DNA of 34,597 bases, taken from Labilithrix sp. GTDB taxonomy: Bacteria > Myxococcota_A > Polyangia > Polyangiales > Polyangiaceae. The stretch is taken from contig JAHBWA010000093.1 of assembly GCA_019637195.1 (NCBI GenBank), positions 1-34,597 on the forward strand, given 5' to 3'. Below are positions 1 to 9,493 of the stretch, one piece after another; position 1 is the stretch's first letter; each line of letters starts with the position of its first letter. The translations under genes were made by a program, and so were the position numbers. The notes beneath the pieces were generated by a model. It worked only from the letters and a program-made list of their open reading frames with translations, made no database searches and was not told the DNA's origin.

Positions 1-2
1 CC

Positions 3-2276
3 GACGACACCGCGAAGCTCGACGCGTTCGTCGCGCGCTGGGGAGGCAAGGTCGTCGCGAGCACCGACGGCGCCGGCGGCGCTCCGCGCGTCCACCACGT
101 CACGCTCGATCCGTCCGCGGCCGACGTCGAGAAGCTCGTCGCCGAGCTGAACGCGAAGGCGCCGGAGCTGCGCGGTTCGCTCCGCAGCTCGAGCGACGAC
201 GCGGCGAAGCTCCTCGCCGTCGCGCTCGCCGAGGCGAACGCGGGCGGCATGACGGTGTCGCCCAACTACGTCGTCACGCCCGACGGGATCGCCGAGGGCA
301 CGACCACCGAGGCGCCGACGGGCGACGATCCGCTCTACAGCACGAACGCGTTCGACTGGCCGTACATGAACCAGGGCAGCGCGCAGGACATCGGCGTGGG
401 CGCCGCGTGGCAGATCATGGAGCGCGCCGGCGTCACGCGGAACAAGGTGCGGATCATGGTGCTCGACGGCGGCTTCGCCACCGTCGGCGACCTTCCCGAA
501 GTGCGCACCGTGGTCGGCAGCTGGAACGAGCCGAACCTCGGCAAGTGCGGCGGGTCGGACTGCCCCTGGCACGGGTCGATGGTCGTCAGCGCCGCGATGG
601 GGCGGCTCGACGACGGCCGGGGCGCGGCGGGCCCGGCGGCGCCCGTCGGCGAGCTGCTGGCGGTGCCGTTCCAGTCCGACTTCATCGGGCTCCTGACCAC
701 GCTCGACCGCGTCGTCACCGCGACGACCTTCGGCAACCCGAAGATCATCAACATCAGCGCCTCGCTCGAGCTCGATCTCGGCGTCGACATCGCCTTCCAG
801 GCGGCGTGCCTCTTCACCTGTCCGTCGATCAGCACGACGGTCAGCGGCTTCACCGCCGCCGTCGCGGCGACGAACAAGCTCATCTTCGCGTCGGCCGGCA
901 ACCAGGGGAAGGACGTCGACAACGCCGGGGATCTCATCGAAGGCTCGACCACCATGCCCTGCGAGAGCGCGGGGGTCGTGTGCGTCGGCGGGCTCGCGCA
1001 CGACTCGACGCGGCTCGACGGGGGATCGAACTTCGGCTCGAAGACCGGCGACGGCACGGTGGCCATCTACGGCCCATTCTGGACCTGGGTCGGCAGCGAC
1101 CTCGACTTCACCGACAACCACGCCCGGCTCCGGTCGGGGACGAGCTTCTCGTCGCCGTTCGTCGCGGGCGTCGCCGCGCTCGTGTGGGCGTCGCAGCCGT
1201 CGCTGTCGGCGCGGCAGGTCTGGGAGATCGTCCGCGACACCGCGCACGTCGGCGGCGTCCACGACCGCGGCGGAAACCAGCGTCGCGTGAACGCGCACGC
1301 CGCCGTCGCCCGCGTCCTCGGCGGCGCGCCGCCGGCCCTCACGCTGACGCCGCGGGGCCCGACGGCGCCGCTCAATCGCGAGTGGTCGGTCAGCGCGGCC
1401 GTCCGCGACGAGGGCGCGCCGTGCCCCGCGCCGCGGTGCGCGCTCACGTTCGATCCTGCGCCGTCGCGCGTCTCCGGCGGCACGGCGTACTACACGTTCA
1501 CGACCGTGGGGCCGCGGACGATCACCGTCACCGCGCGCGATCCGGTGGGGCAGCCGGCGTCGGCGACCTCCACCGTCGACGTGGTGAACTCGCCGCCGGA
1601 CGTTGCGATCTCGGCGCCCGTCACCGGCGCCAGCGTCGCCGAGGGCGTCCCGCTCCAGTTCCTCGGCTCCGCCACCGACGTGAACGAGGGCGCGGGGCCG
1701 GGGCCCGGCGAGCTCACGTGTGTCTGGAGCAGCTCGAACGCGGCCGACGTGCTGCCGCAAGGCTCGTGCAACTTCAGCCACGCGTTCTCGACGCAGGGCA
1801 CGCGGACGATCACGCTCCTCGCGAGCGACTCGCAGGACCTCGCCTCGTCGACGACGGTGAGCGTCACGGTCACGGCGCCGCCCGTGAACTTCCCGCCCAC
1901 GATCGGCGCGACGACGCGCACCCCGACGCAGGTGACGTACAACGGCGACGGCTTCCCCTGGCAGACCGCGTTCACGCTGACCACCACCGCGACGGATCCC
2001 GAGGGCAACACGCCCCTCACGTACGTCTGGAAGGCCACGACGTTCCGGCCGCAGACCACGACGGTCTACGCGAGCAACGTGACGATCGGCTCCTCGGCCA
2101 GCGCCACGTGGACGCCGTCGTCGACGCCGAGCCTCTTCGGCGCGTTCGCCGACCTCGGAAACGCTTGCTACCAGGGTCAGACCGTCCGCGTGTCCGTCGA
2201 GGTGACCGACAGCCTCGGCAACACGAGCACGAGGACGCTCCCGGACTTCAAGGTCTACCGCTGCATCCTCGAGTAG
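3..2276 (+). CDS. Subtilisin-like (S8) serine protease with PKD-like repeats, 5' partial
   Basis: Secreted S8-family endopeptidase, cut by the left edge: the frame is open from base 3, well before the first ATG at 249. The first ~80 residues look like an inhibitor-I9-type propeptide. Counting from the ATG at 249, the catalytic Asp is D73 (VLDGG), the His H108 (WHGS), the oxyanion Asn N218 (SAGNQG) and the Ser S299 (GTSFSSP). After the catalytic domain (ending near residue 355) come about three PKD/Ig-like beta domains rich in Ser, Thr and Val, several with Cys pairs, ending in a Cys-containing strand (VYRCILE). Such C-terminal repeats usually mediate surface or substrate binding. Signal peptide and true start lie outside the window. 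The next gene is on the same strand after ~90 bp. Protease assignment is firm; the substrate is unknown. Confidence 0.95.
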   Translation, partial: DDTAKLDAFVARWGGKVVASTDGAGGAPRVHHVTLDPSAADVEKLVAELNAKAPELRGSLRSSSDDAAKLLAVALAEANAGGMTVSPNYVVTPDGIAEGTTTEAPTGDDPLYSTNAFDWPYMNQGSAQDIGVGAAWQIMERAGVTRNKVRIMVLDGGFATVGDLPEVRTVVGSWNEPNLGKCGGSDCPWHGSMVVSAAMGRLDDGRGAAGPAAPVGELLAVPFQSDFIGLLTTLDRVVTATTFGNPKIINISASLELDLGVDIAFQAACLFTCPSISTTVSGFTAAVAATNKLIFASAGNQGKDVDNAGDLIEGSTTMPCESAGVVCVGGLAHDSTRLDGGSNFGSKTGDGTVAIYGPFWTWVGSDLDFTDNHARLRSGTSFSSPFVAGVAALVWASQPSLSARQVWEIVRDTAHVGGVHDRGGNQRRVNAHAAVARVLGGAPPALTLTPRGPTAPLNREWSVSAAVRDEGAPCPAPRCALTFDPAPSRVSGGTAYYTFTTVGPRTITVTARDPVGQPASATSTVDVVNSPPDVAISAPVTGASVAEGVPLQFLGSATDVNEGAGPGPGELTCVWSSSNAADVLPQGSCNFSHAFSTQGTRTITLLASDSQDLASSTTVSVTVTAPPVNFPPTIGATTRTPTQVTYNGDGFPWQTAFTLTTTATDPEGNTPLTYVWKATTFRPQTTTVYASNVTIGSSASATWTPSSTPSLFGAFADLGNACYQGQTVRVSVEVTDSLGNTSTRTLPDFKVYRCILE

Positions 2277-2368
2277 CCGGCGCGTGAGCGCTTCGGGCGC
2301 GGAGAATTTCCGTGCCTGAAGCGGAGGAGTCTTGCTCGCGCCGCGGCCCGCGGAGTAAGGCGCTGTGC

Positions 2369-2872
2369 ATGGCTCACCTCCGAGAGACCCTCGACCGCCT
2401 CATCGCTGCGTTCACGGACGACGTGATCGCGGCGTTGAGGCGTACGCCGGTCGACGAGATGCTCACCATCTCGCGCAAGCGTGGGGTCCGCGCGACCGCG
2501 ACGTCGACCACGACCACGACGTCGACCGCGCCCGCGACGCCGAGCCGGACGCGGGGCCCGGCGAGGGAGCGGACCGAGGCGAGGCGGACGAAGCCTCCTG
2601 CGGGCAGGGCCGCGGTCGCGGTGATGGCGGGCGAGGTCCCCGCCATCGCGACGGACACCGCCGAGCGCATTTTCGCTGAGCGCGGCAGGCGCGGCGCCAC
2701 GGAATCGCAGCTGGTCGAGGCGCTCGAGGAGCAGGGGATCTCGCTCGGCGGCGCAGGCAAGGGCGCGATCCAGGCGCTCGTCGAGCGCGCGATCATCCGC
2801 GACGCGGGGTTCCGGCGCAACACGGGCAAGGGCACTCAGACCGTGTTCGTGCTCGCGTCGCTCCCGTCTTGA
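2369..2872 (+). CDS. Hypothetical protein, Ala/Thr-rich linker and possible winged-helix end
   Basis: Unrecognised 167-residue protein. The ATG at 2369 is preferred because the reading MAHLRETLDRLIAAF looks like a regular amphipathic helix, whereas the stretch from the upstream ATG at 2312 is compositionally unlike it. The N-terminal ~45 residues are helical. A low-complexity linker of Thr, Ala, Pro and Arg follows (TSTTTTTSTAPATPSRTRG). The last ~70 residues (AERIFAERGRRGATESQLVEALEEQG to TVFVLASLPS) have the helix-helix-strand pattern of a small winged helix, suggesting nucleic-acid binding; that is inference only. It converges on recA, with a hairpin-bearing tandem repeat between them. Confidence 0.6.
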   Translation: MAHLRETLDRLIAAFTDDVIAALRRTPVDEMLTISRKRGVRATATSTTTTTSTAPATPSRTRGPARERTEARRTKPPAGRAAVAVMAGEVPAIATDTAERIFAERGRRGATESQLVEALEEQGISLGGAGKGAIQALVERAIIRDAGFRRNTGKGTQTVFVLASLPS

Positions 2873-2890
2873 CCGAAGACACGCGCGTGC

Positions 2891-3071
2891 CGGCCGTCGT
2901 CACGCGCGCCGCGAAGCGCTCGTGACGCGTCGGTCGCTCGACCGATGTGGCCGTTGCCGGCGCGGCCGTCGTCACGCGCGCCGCAAAGCGCTCGTGACGC
3001 GTCGGTCGCTCGACCGGTGTGGCCGTTGCCGGCGCGGCCGTCGTCACGCGCGCTGCAAAGCGCTCGTGACG
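2891..3071. repeat. 72-bp direct tandem repeat, about 2.5 copies
   Basis: Copies begin at 2891, 2963 and 3035 (exact 72-bp spacing, only a few mismatches); the third stops at 3071. Each unit carries an imperfect hairpin with a 10-bp stem (GTCACGCGCG against CGCTCGTGAC, one mismatch) and an 8-nt loop, at 2899-2926, 2971-2998 and 3043-3070. Each complete unit also holds the inverted repeat CGGTCG-CT-CGACCG. It fills the gap between two convergent genes, so it could act as a bidirectional terminator cluster; that role is inferred. Confidence 0.9.
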
Positions 3072-3102
3072 ACGGAGCCCGTCGACGCGCCGCGCGCTCG
3101 GC

Positions 3103-4305
<1,203 letters not shown>

Positions 4306-4371
4306 GACGCTCCTTCTGGTCCCCGGTTCATGAGGACCGCACGAGGCCGGTACCGAGCCTCGATATCAGCG

Positions 4372-4399
4372 ACTATACTGCATCTATGTTCAGTGTCAA
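4372..4399 (-). promoter_or_regulatory. Sigma-70-type promoter of recA
   Basis: On the minus strand TTGACA (4399-4394) and TATAGT (4377-4372) are separated by 16 nt. Both hexamers are near consensus, which is striking in such GC-rich DNA. The predicted transcript starts about 60 nt before the recA ATG. Confidence 0.8.
4378..4393. promoter_or_regulatory. LexA-box-like palindrome in the recA promoter spacer
   Basis: CTGCATCTATGTTCAG occupies exactly the 16-nt spacer between -35 and -10. Its arms CTGCA and TTCAG give the CTGnA-N6-TnCAG symmetry. From memory, the Myxococcus LexA box is CTRHAMRYBYGTTCAGS; this site matches the conserved CTRHA and GTTCAG parts but only some of the middle. SOS control of this recA is therefore likely, by inference. 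Confidence 0.65.
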
Positions 4400-4454
4400 G
4401 TGCCCCTTATCTCGGGTACTTGGCTTTTTCGGGCGGCGTCGGGTCTCGAAATGT

Positions 4455-5174
4455 TCAGTACGAGGGCGGGTTCTCTTCGACGAAGCGCAACGCCTCGAGG
4501 ACGTACTTCGCGACGTCGACCGGCGCGCCGACGGACGAGTCGAGGATCTCCATCGTCCGCGTGTCGATGAGGATGTCGTGAGGCATCGCCGCGGGGTTCA
4601 CGCCGACCGCGCCGAGGCGCCGCCCGGCGACGTCGATCCCCGTCGGGAAGGTCGTCCCATGCCGATCGATCCATGCCTCGACCTCCGCGAGCGCCGGCCC
4701 CTGACCCACGATCGCGCCGCTGACGATGACCTCGAGGAAGCGGATCCCGCGCGCCTCCAGCTCGTTCACGACGCTCATCGTCGCCTCGAGCTCGCTCGAG
4801 CAGATCGCGCACCACGTCGCCGCGACCTGGAGGTGCAGGACCTTGTGGCGCGCCTGCTTCGGGTCGAAGTACTCCGCGAGCGAGACGCTCTCGAGGCCGC
4901 CCGCGCGCCCGCTGCGGTACGCCCGGAACGTCATGTTCGGCATCCGGTCGCCGGGACGTGTGCCGCTGCGCTTCCGCTCGCCGATGCGGTCTGTGGGGTA
5001 CGGCTCACCGTCCGGGCTCGCGTCGGCGAGCGGGAGATCGGGATCGGGGAACGGCGGCGGGCGGTCGTCGGAGGAGCCGCACGCCGCCACGACGGCGAGC
5101 GCGAGCATCGCGCCGAAGCGTGCGGCGCCGGGCGCGAAGGCGGCGGGAGCGAACGGGATCATCGCCCCGCCCAT
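4455..5174 (-). CDS. Thioredoxin-fold (TlpA/redoxin-like) lipoprotein
   Basis: A lipoprotein signal (hydrophobic FGAMLALAVVAAC, lipidated Cys about residue 32) is followed by a Pro/Asp-rich linker and a thioredoxin-like domain. The active site is WCAIC (Cys122 and Cys125), in the context VLHLQVAATWCAICSSEL, as in TlpA/ResA/AhpC-TSA proteins where a periplasmic CxxC reduces disulfides. A helix (SSELEATMSVVNELEARG) and the strand pair around PHDILIDTRTMEI, with a proline before the strand, complete the fold. Start chosen at 5174; the ATG at 5162, preceded by a G-rich run, is equally possible. A longer open frame reaching 5411 lacks a signal and would abut the divergent FHA gene. Substrate unknown. 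Confidence 0.85.
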   Translation of the reverse strand: MGGAMIPFAPAAFAPGAARFGAMLALAVVAACGSSDDRPPPFPDPDLPLADASPDGEPYPTDRIGERKRSGTRPGDRMPNMTFRAYRSGRAGGLESVSLAEYFDPKQARHKVLHLQVAATWCAICSSELEATMSVVNELEARGIRFLEVIVSGAIVGQGPALAEVEAWIDRHGTTFPTGIDVAGRRLGAVGVNPAAMPHDILIDTRTMEILDSSVGAPVDVAKYVLEALRFVEENPPSY

Positions 5175-5412
5175 TTTGCCACGTCCCGAGCGCGAGGCAC
5201 CTCGACCGCCGCTCGCGACGGTCGTGTTTCCGCCGATTTCCGCGGCCGCGGCGCGCGGCATGTCACCAGAGGGACCCGAGCCGGTCGGGCCGCCGCCTCG
5301 AGCTGCCTGGAACTCGACGGAAATACTCGGTCCGCGACGGATCGGTGCTCTAGGATGAACGCTCGAGGAGGTACGGAGGCGCGCCTCGGCGGGCGCTCCC
5401 GAGCGACGCACG

Positions 5413-6537
5413 ATGACGGACGAAGCACGGCTGCAGCGCTGGCTCGACGGGCACCGCGGTGACGCGGGCGGGGCGCATTCGTCGGCCGATCACATCGACA
5501 TGGACACGCTCTCGCGTCACGCCGCCGGTCGACTCTCTCCCGCGGCGACGCGCGTGGTGAGCGAGCACCTGCGCGTCTGCGAGGACGGACGCTGCGCCGA
5601 GTACGTCCGCTCGCAGGGCGGAGTCGTCGAGGACGAGATCTACGAGCTCGAGGCGGAGCCCGAGTCCACGGCCGAGGGGGCACGCAGGCGGACGTTCCAG
5701 TCGCGCGAGATCGTATGGTCGACGTTCGAGTCGCTCGCCCGCGAGCTCGAGGTCCCGATCGACGAGCTGGTGAACGACGCGATGAGCGCCTACGCGAGCG
5801 CGCGAGGCTACGCGGTCGAGCCGTCCGCCGAGATCGCCACCGCGCGACCGCCGGCGCTCGCGCCCCGGCGCGGCGTCGCGCCTCCCCCGAAGGTCACGTC
5901 GCGCGCGGCCGCCGAGGATCCGCTCGAGGAGACCCACGACGCGCCGTCCGCCCTCGATCGCTCCTACGCGCCGCCGCGCGGCCGCGACGACGACGACGAC
6001 CTCGCGCGGACGGCCGCGCGCGGCGCGTTCGTCCGACCGGCGGCCGGGCGCCCCTTTGGCGCGGACGGTCCGGAGTCGCGCACCACGCCGCGGATGAAGG
6101 CGCCCCTCCCGGCGCCGTCGCGTCCCGGTCCCGGCCGCGCGCTCCCGGCCGTGGGCGCGCCTCCGCCCGCGCGCTCGTCGGGGGGATCGCTCGCGCCGCC
6201 GCCGCGCACGATGCGCATGCCGGACGCGCGCGAGAGCTCGCCGCGCGTCGCGCCGGGCCGGCAGCTCGTGCTCGAGTACCGCGGGCGGACGTACTCCGTC
6301 GACAAGGAGCGCTTCCTGCTCGGTCGCTCGAAGACCCAGGCCGACCTCCGGCTCGACGATCCGAACGTCTCGCGGCAACACGCGGTGATCGAGCGGGTGG
6401 GCTCGGCCTTCTACATCGTCGACCTCGGCTCGACCAACGGCGTCGAGGTCGCGGGCGAGCGCGTGGCGCGTCGCGCGCTTGCGGACGGCGATCGTATCGT
6501 CATCACGACTCACGAGATCCGCTGCACGCTCCGGTGA
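5413..6537 (+). CDS. FHA-domain protein with Cys/His N-terminal module
   Basis: A 374-residue cytoplasmic protein. Residues 25-65 hold a His and two Cys (DTLSRHAAGRLSPAATRVV to CEDGRCAEY), resembling anti-sigma-type zinc-finger helices. Residues ~95-135 form a predicted helical segment (WSTFESLARELEVPIDELVNDAM). A Pro/Arg/Ala-rich disordered linker of ~150 residues follows. Residues 283-374 are a complete FHA domain with GRS, SRQH and LGSTNG, the phosphothreonine-binding residues. FHA domains dock Thr-phosphorylated partners of Ser/Thr kinases, which fits a kinase-rich myxobacterium. Divergent from the redoxin gene. The last 27 bases, including the stop, lie inside a 66-bp duplication. Confidence 0.9.
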   Translation: MTDEARLQRWLDGHRGDAGGAHSSADHIDMDTLSRHAAGRLSPAATRVVSEHLRVCEDGRCAEYVRSQGGVVEDEIYELEAEPESTAEGARRRTFQSREIVWSTFESLARELEVPIDELVNDAMSAYASARGYAVEPSAEIATARPPALAPRRGVAPPPKVTSRAAAEDPLEETHDAPSALDRSYAPPRGRDDDDDLARTAARGAFVRPAAGRPFGADGPESRTTPRMKAPLPAPSRPGPGRALPAVGAPPPARSSGGSLAPPPRTMRMPDARESSPRVAPGRQLVLEYRGRTYSVDKERFLLGRSKTQADLRLDDPNVSRQHAVIERVGSAFYIVDLGSTNGVEVAGERVARRALADGDRIVITTHEIRCTLR

Positions 6538-6640
6538 GCTGCAGGCCGGTCGTCGTGCGCCCGCGTCGGCGTACCCCACGAGATCCGCTGCACGCTCCGG
6601 TGAGCCGCAGGCCGGTCGTCGTGCGCCCGCGTCGGCGTAC
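6511..6640. repeat. 66-bp direct duplication covering the 3' end of the FHA gene
   Basis: Copies start at 6511 and 6577 and match over ~63 bases with one clear mismatch (GAGCTGC versus GAGCCGC). The first copy contains the last nine codons of the FHA gene, HEIRCTLR and TGA; the second repeats them downstream. Because 66 is a multiple of three, the second copy lies in the same frame but after the stop. Confidence 0.92.
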
Positions 6641-6747
6641 GACCCGGCGCGCGGCGGCCATGCGTGCGGTGCGCCGCCTCGTGCGCCCGGCACCGCGTGG
6701 CTTCTCCCACCGGCGCCGAGCGACGCCGTATGGTCTAATGCCGGCCG

Positions 6748-7980
6748 ATGACGCGCTCCCCGCCGGCGCTGCTCCTCGTCCTCGCGGTCGGCGTCGCCGC
6801 CGGGTGCGAAGAGAAGAAGGTCTTGCCGCCGATCGAGTCCGCGACGGAGGCTATGCCGGTCGCGTCCGAGCTCACCGTGGACGCCGGCGCGCTCGCCGAT
6901 CCGCTCGATCCGCCACCTCCCGCGGGGGACCTGCACGAGGAGATCGCGCGCTTCGTCGACGTCGAACAGTGTGTCGCCGAGCGGGCGAAGGTCGATCCGC
7001 TCGTCGGCGACGCCCTCGGCGCGATCGGCTACGACACGTTCCTCCGTGACGCCTGTCGTCTCCTCGATGCCTCCAAGGATCGGAAGCGCGAGACGTGCGA
7101 CAAGATCGATTCGAGCGCGCTCCGTTCGCGGTGCCAGAGCTGGGTCGCCATGATCGCGCAGACCCCCGACGCCTGCCCGATGCAGTTCGAAGGCGTCGCT
7201 ACGCGCGGCCGCAACGCGAGCTGCGTGGCGATCGCCGCCCGGGATCCACGGCTCTGCAACGGCGAGTCGCGCACCGTCCAGCGCGCGACCTGCGAGGCGA
7301 TGGTCGCGCGCGACCCCGCGAAGTGCGACGCGCTCGCGCCGAACCAGCGGGCGCTCTGCCGTCGCGAGGTCGCGCGCTGGCATGCGGTCCTGGCGCCGCC
7401 GCTCGAGGGGCTCGACAAGCTGCCGGCGGTCCGCGGTGCGCTCACCGTTCGCGGTGTGTCCGGAGCTCCCGATCCGCCGAACCCCGAGGTCGACCTCGCC
7501 GCCGACTTCAAGCGCGGGGTCGTCGTGGTCACGGCGCGTGACCGGCTGCGCGTCGAGCTCGGGACGGTGGTCGAGAGCGAGGCCGCGCGGATCGCCGCCT
7601 CCCCGCAGAAGAGGTCGCGCGTGGGGCTCGCCGTGCTGTTCGAGCCCACCAAGACCGAGGCGCAGCGTCCGGTGCTGCAGAAGCTCGAGATCGAGCTGCC
7701 CGGCGAGGCGCCGCTCGTCTCACCTCCGGCGACCTGCGAGTGCAAGCTCACGACAGCGCGTGTGTCGGCGAAGCGGGGCGCGGAGGTCGCGATCGCGCTC
7801 GACGGCATCGTGAGCAACGCCTCGCGGACCTTCAAGGTGTCGATCGACCTCGCGACCTTCGTGCGCGACGTCGTCGCCGAGTCCCCAGGGGCCCGCGTGC
7901 TCCCGCCGCTCCACCCACCCGTCGTGACGAGCCCGGGCCAGCAGGCGCGTCCGGGCCTCCTCGGGCGGGACGGCGGCTGA
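6748..7980 (+). CDS. Cys-containing lipoprotein of unknown function
   Basis: A 410-residue protein starting with a lipoprotein signal (SPPALLLVLAVGVAAGC, lipobox VAAGC). The N-terminal half, residues ~60-215, is helical with regularly placed Cys (VEQCVAERA, RDACRLL, RETCDKI, SRCQSW, PDACPMQ, NASCVAIA, PRLCNGE, RATCEAM, AKCDALA, RALCRRE), reading as repeated short helical hairpins of roughly 20-30 residues with paired Cys. The C-terminal half is beta-rich with a single CEC and no motif I recognise. The protein probably sits in the periplasm or on the outer membrane. It precedes another lipoprotein gene on the same strand after ~100 bp. No catalytic signature is visible, so no function is proposed. 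Confidence 0.85.
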   Translation: MTRSPPALLLVLAVGVAAGCEEKKVLPPIESATEAMPVASELTVDAGALADPLDPPPPAGDLHEEIARFVDVEQCVAERAKVDPLVGDALGAIGYDTFLRDACRLLDASKDRKRETCDKIDSSALRSRCQSWVAMIAQTPDACPMQFEGVATRGRNASCVAIAARDPRLCNGESRTVQRATCEAMVARDPAKCDALAPNQRALCRREVARWHAVLAPPLEGLDKLPAVRGALTVRGVSGAPDPPNPEVDLAADFKRGVVVVTARDRLRVELGTVVESEAARIAASPQKRSRVGLAVLFEPTKTEAQRPVLQKLEIELPGEAPLVSPPATCECKLTTARVSAKRGAEVAIALDGIVSNASRTFKVSIDLATFVRDVVAESPGARVLPPLHPPVVTSPGQQARPGLLGRDGG

Positions 7981-8081
7981 CCCTCGCGCTCGGGCAGACC
8001 TCGCGCTCCGAGCCGCGCGCCGTTGCCGAGAAGGCGGCTCCTCCGGATGGCTCTGGTATCCTGTTCGTGGAGGTAGCTTTC

Positions 8082-8540
8082 ATGCATCGAGCTCGCGTCT
8101 TCCTCGGGTCCGTCTCCATCTTCGCGCTCCTCGCCGCTTGCGTGGGCGGTCCGGGGCCACTGCCGGATCAGGGGAGCGATCAGGGAGGGCAGGGGCGCGG
8201 GAGCTCGGGCGGTCCGAGCTCGGGGGACGACTCGGACGACGGCGACGTGTCGACCGCGCCGCCCCCGGCGCCGGTGATGGTGAGCGCGTCGTCGTTCGAT
8301 CGCAGCTGCGAGGAGGACGACGACTGCGTCGGCGTCTTCGAGGGGTTCGCCTGTACGTCCTGCCAGTGTCCGAACGCGGCGATCAACAAGAAGGACCGCG
8401 GCAAGCACACGAGCGAGCTGTCGAAGGGGGCGAAGGACTGCGAGCAAACGGACATCGCGTGCGGCGAGTGCGCCGCGCGCCCCGCCACCTGCGACGCGAC
8501 GACGAAGACCTGCGCGCTCGGGCAGGCCGACGAGGGCTGA
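8082..8540 (+). CDS. Small Cys-rich lipoprotein
   Basis: A 152-residue lipoprotein. The ATG at 8082 is set by GGAGGT seven bases upstream and by the signal FLGSVSIFALLAAC directly after it; the frame is open further upstream but without a signal. A Gly/Ser/Asp-rich linker follows, then a domain with about ten Cys (SCEEDDDCVGVFEGFACTSC and later CGECAARPATC). The DDDC pattern resembles the short Cys modules common in myxobacterial surface lipoproteins. Probably exported and disulfide-bonded. Converges with the metallophosphoesterase gene. Function unknown. Confidence 0.85.
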   Translation: MHRARVFLGSVSIFALLAACVGGPGPLPDQGSDQGGQGRGSSGGPSSGDDSDDGDVSTAPPPAPVMVSASSFDRSCEEDDDCVGVFEGFACTSCQCPNAAINKKDRGKHTSELSKGAKDCEQTDIACGECAARPATCDATTKTCALGQADEG

Positions 8541-8630
8541 CGTTCGTTCGCCTCCCGACGACGGCGCGGCCTGCCCGAGCCGTCTCGGTCGCGGCCTCGC
8601 CCGAGGCGCCCGAGCCGTCGTCGGTCGCGG

Positions 8631-8666
8631 CCCCGCGCGAGTCAGGCCGGTCGCCGTCGCGCGGGG
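8631..8666. terminator. Candidate bidirectional terminator hairpin
   Basis: A perfect 10-bp inverted repeat, CCCCGCGCGA (8631-8640) and TCGCGCGGGG (8657-8666), with a 16-nt loop. It lies between convergent genes. No T-tract follows, so it may be a barrier hairpin rather than a classical intrinsic terminator. Confidence 0.45.
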
Positions 8667-8755
8667 GCCGAGGCGGACGAGCCGTCGTCGCGGCTCCGCC
8701 TGCGGCGGTCCGGGGTCACGCCTGAGCCCCGGCCGGCCCTCGCCTGGACGCCGCC

Positions 8756-9493
8756 TCAGACCCCGATGAAGAGGCGGTGCGCGAAGTTGCGCTCGAGGCG
8801 CGCGCGGAGCACCTTGTCCGCGGCGAGCTCGATGTCGTACTCGATGCGCTTGAACTCGAAGCGCTTCTTCTCGGAGTCGAAGACGGTGAAGCTGGCGCGG
8901 TTGTCGAAGTCGCGCGGCTGACCGACCGACCCGACCGACACGATGTACTTCCGGTCGGGCGCGAGCTCGAAGTCGACCGCGGGCATCTCGTCGACGCTCG
9001 TCTTCGTCAGCGCGAACACCTTGCACAGGTGCGAGTGGCCGATGAGCGTGATGTGACCGAGCTTGTCCCAGAGGGGGAGGCACTCGCGCGCCTGCTCGGG
9101 CGCGAAGATGTACTCGAACTCCTCGAGCCGCACCGGCGAGCCGTGGCAGAGGAGCACGTCGGTGTCCTCGAGCTTGTGCTGGTAAGGCAGCCCCTTGAGC
9201 CACGCCATGTTCTCCGGGGAGATCATCGCGGCGTGGACGTCGAGCGCGTGCCGCGCGGCCTCGTAGTAGTACGAGTAGTCCATCCGGCCGGAGACGGCGG
9301 CGTCGTGGTTGCCGAGGATGGTGATCTTCGACAGCTCACGGACGAGGTCGGCGCATTCGTTCGGCGAGCCGCCGTACCCGACCGTGTCGCCCAGGCAGTA
9401 GTAAACGTCGATATTTTCTTTCCGATACGCCTCGAGGACCGCCGACAAGGCCTCCAGGTTCGCATGGATGTCGCTGAAAATACCGATCCGCAT
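8756..9493 (-). CDS. Calcineurin-like metallophosphoesterase
   Basis: A 245-residue cytoplasmic phosphoesterase of the YfcE/DNA-repair-like class. All metal ligands are present in order: D8-x-H10 (FSDIHAN), GD at 35-36 (CLGDTVGYG), GNHD at 61-64, H117 (CHGSP) and GHSH at 152-155. This dinuclear-metal fold hydrolyses phosphodiesters or phosphomonoesters; the natural substrate cannot be read from sequence. The start MRIGIFSDIH at 9493 is preferred because the fold begins there, although an open frame continues far upstream. Codon use here is less extreme at some residues (many Tyr, Lys, Ile), consistent with a conserved housekeeping protein. Divergent from the gene at 9737. Confidence 0.93.
   Translation of the reverse strand: MRIGIFSDIHANLEALSAVLEAYRKENIDVYYCLGDTVGYGGSPNECADLVRELSKITILGNHDAAVSGRMDYSYYYEAARHALDVHAAMISPENMAWLKGLPYQHKLEDTDVLLCHGSPVRLEEFEYIFAPEQARECLPLWDKLGHITLIGHSHLCKVFALTKTSVDEMPAVDFELAPDRKYIVSVGSVGQPRDFDNRASFTVFDSEKKRFEFKRIEYDIELAADKVLRARLERNFAHRLFIGV

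Noticed and set aside
407..2287. Very long open frame overlapping the subtilisin-like gene
   Set aside because: Composition is Arg/Ala/His-dominated, as expected for a shifted frame of GC-rich coding DNA, and the subtilisin frame has the catalytic motifs.
2891..3071. Possible CRISPR or origin iterons
   Set aside because: Direct 72-bp units without spacers and no replication gene; better explained as tandem duplication with hairpins.
4441..4460. Second LexA-like site (ATGTTCAGTAC)
   Set aside because: Only one half-site is present and it includes the stop codon of the redoxin gene; likely coincidence.
5350..7383. 677-residue minus-strand frame across the FHA gene region
   Set aside because: Spans both the FHA gene and a repeat; no domain, and an Arg/Ala-rich shadow composition.
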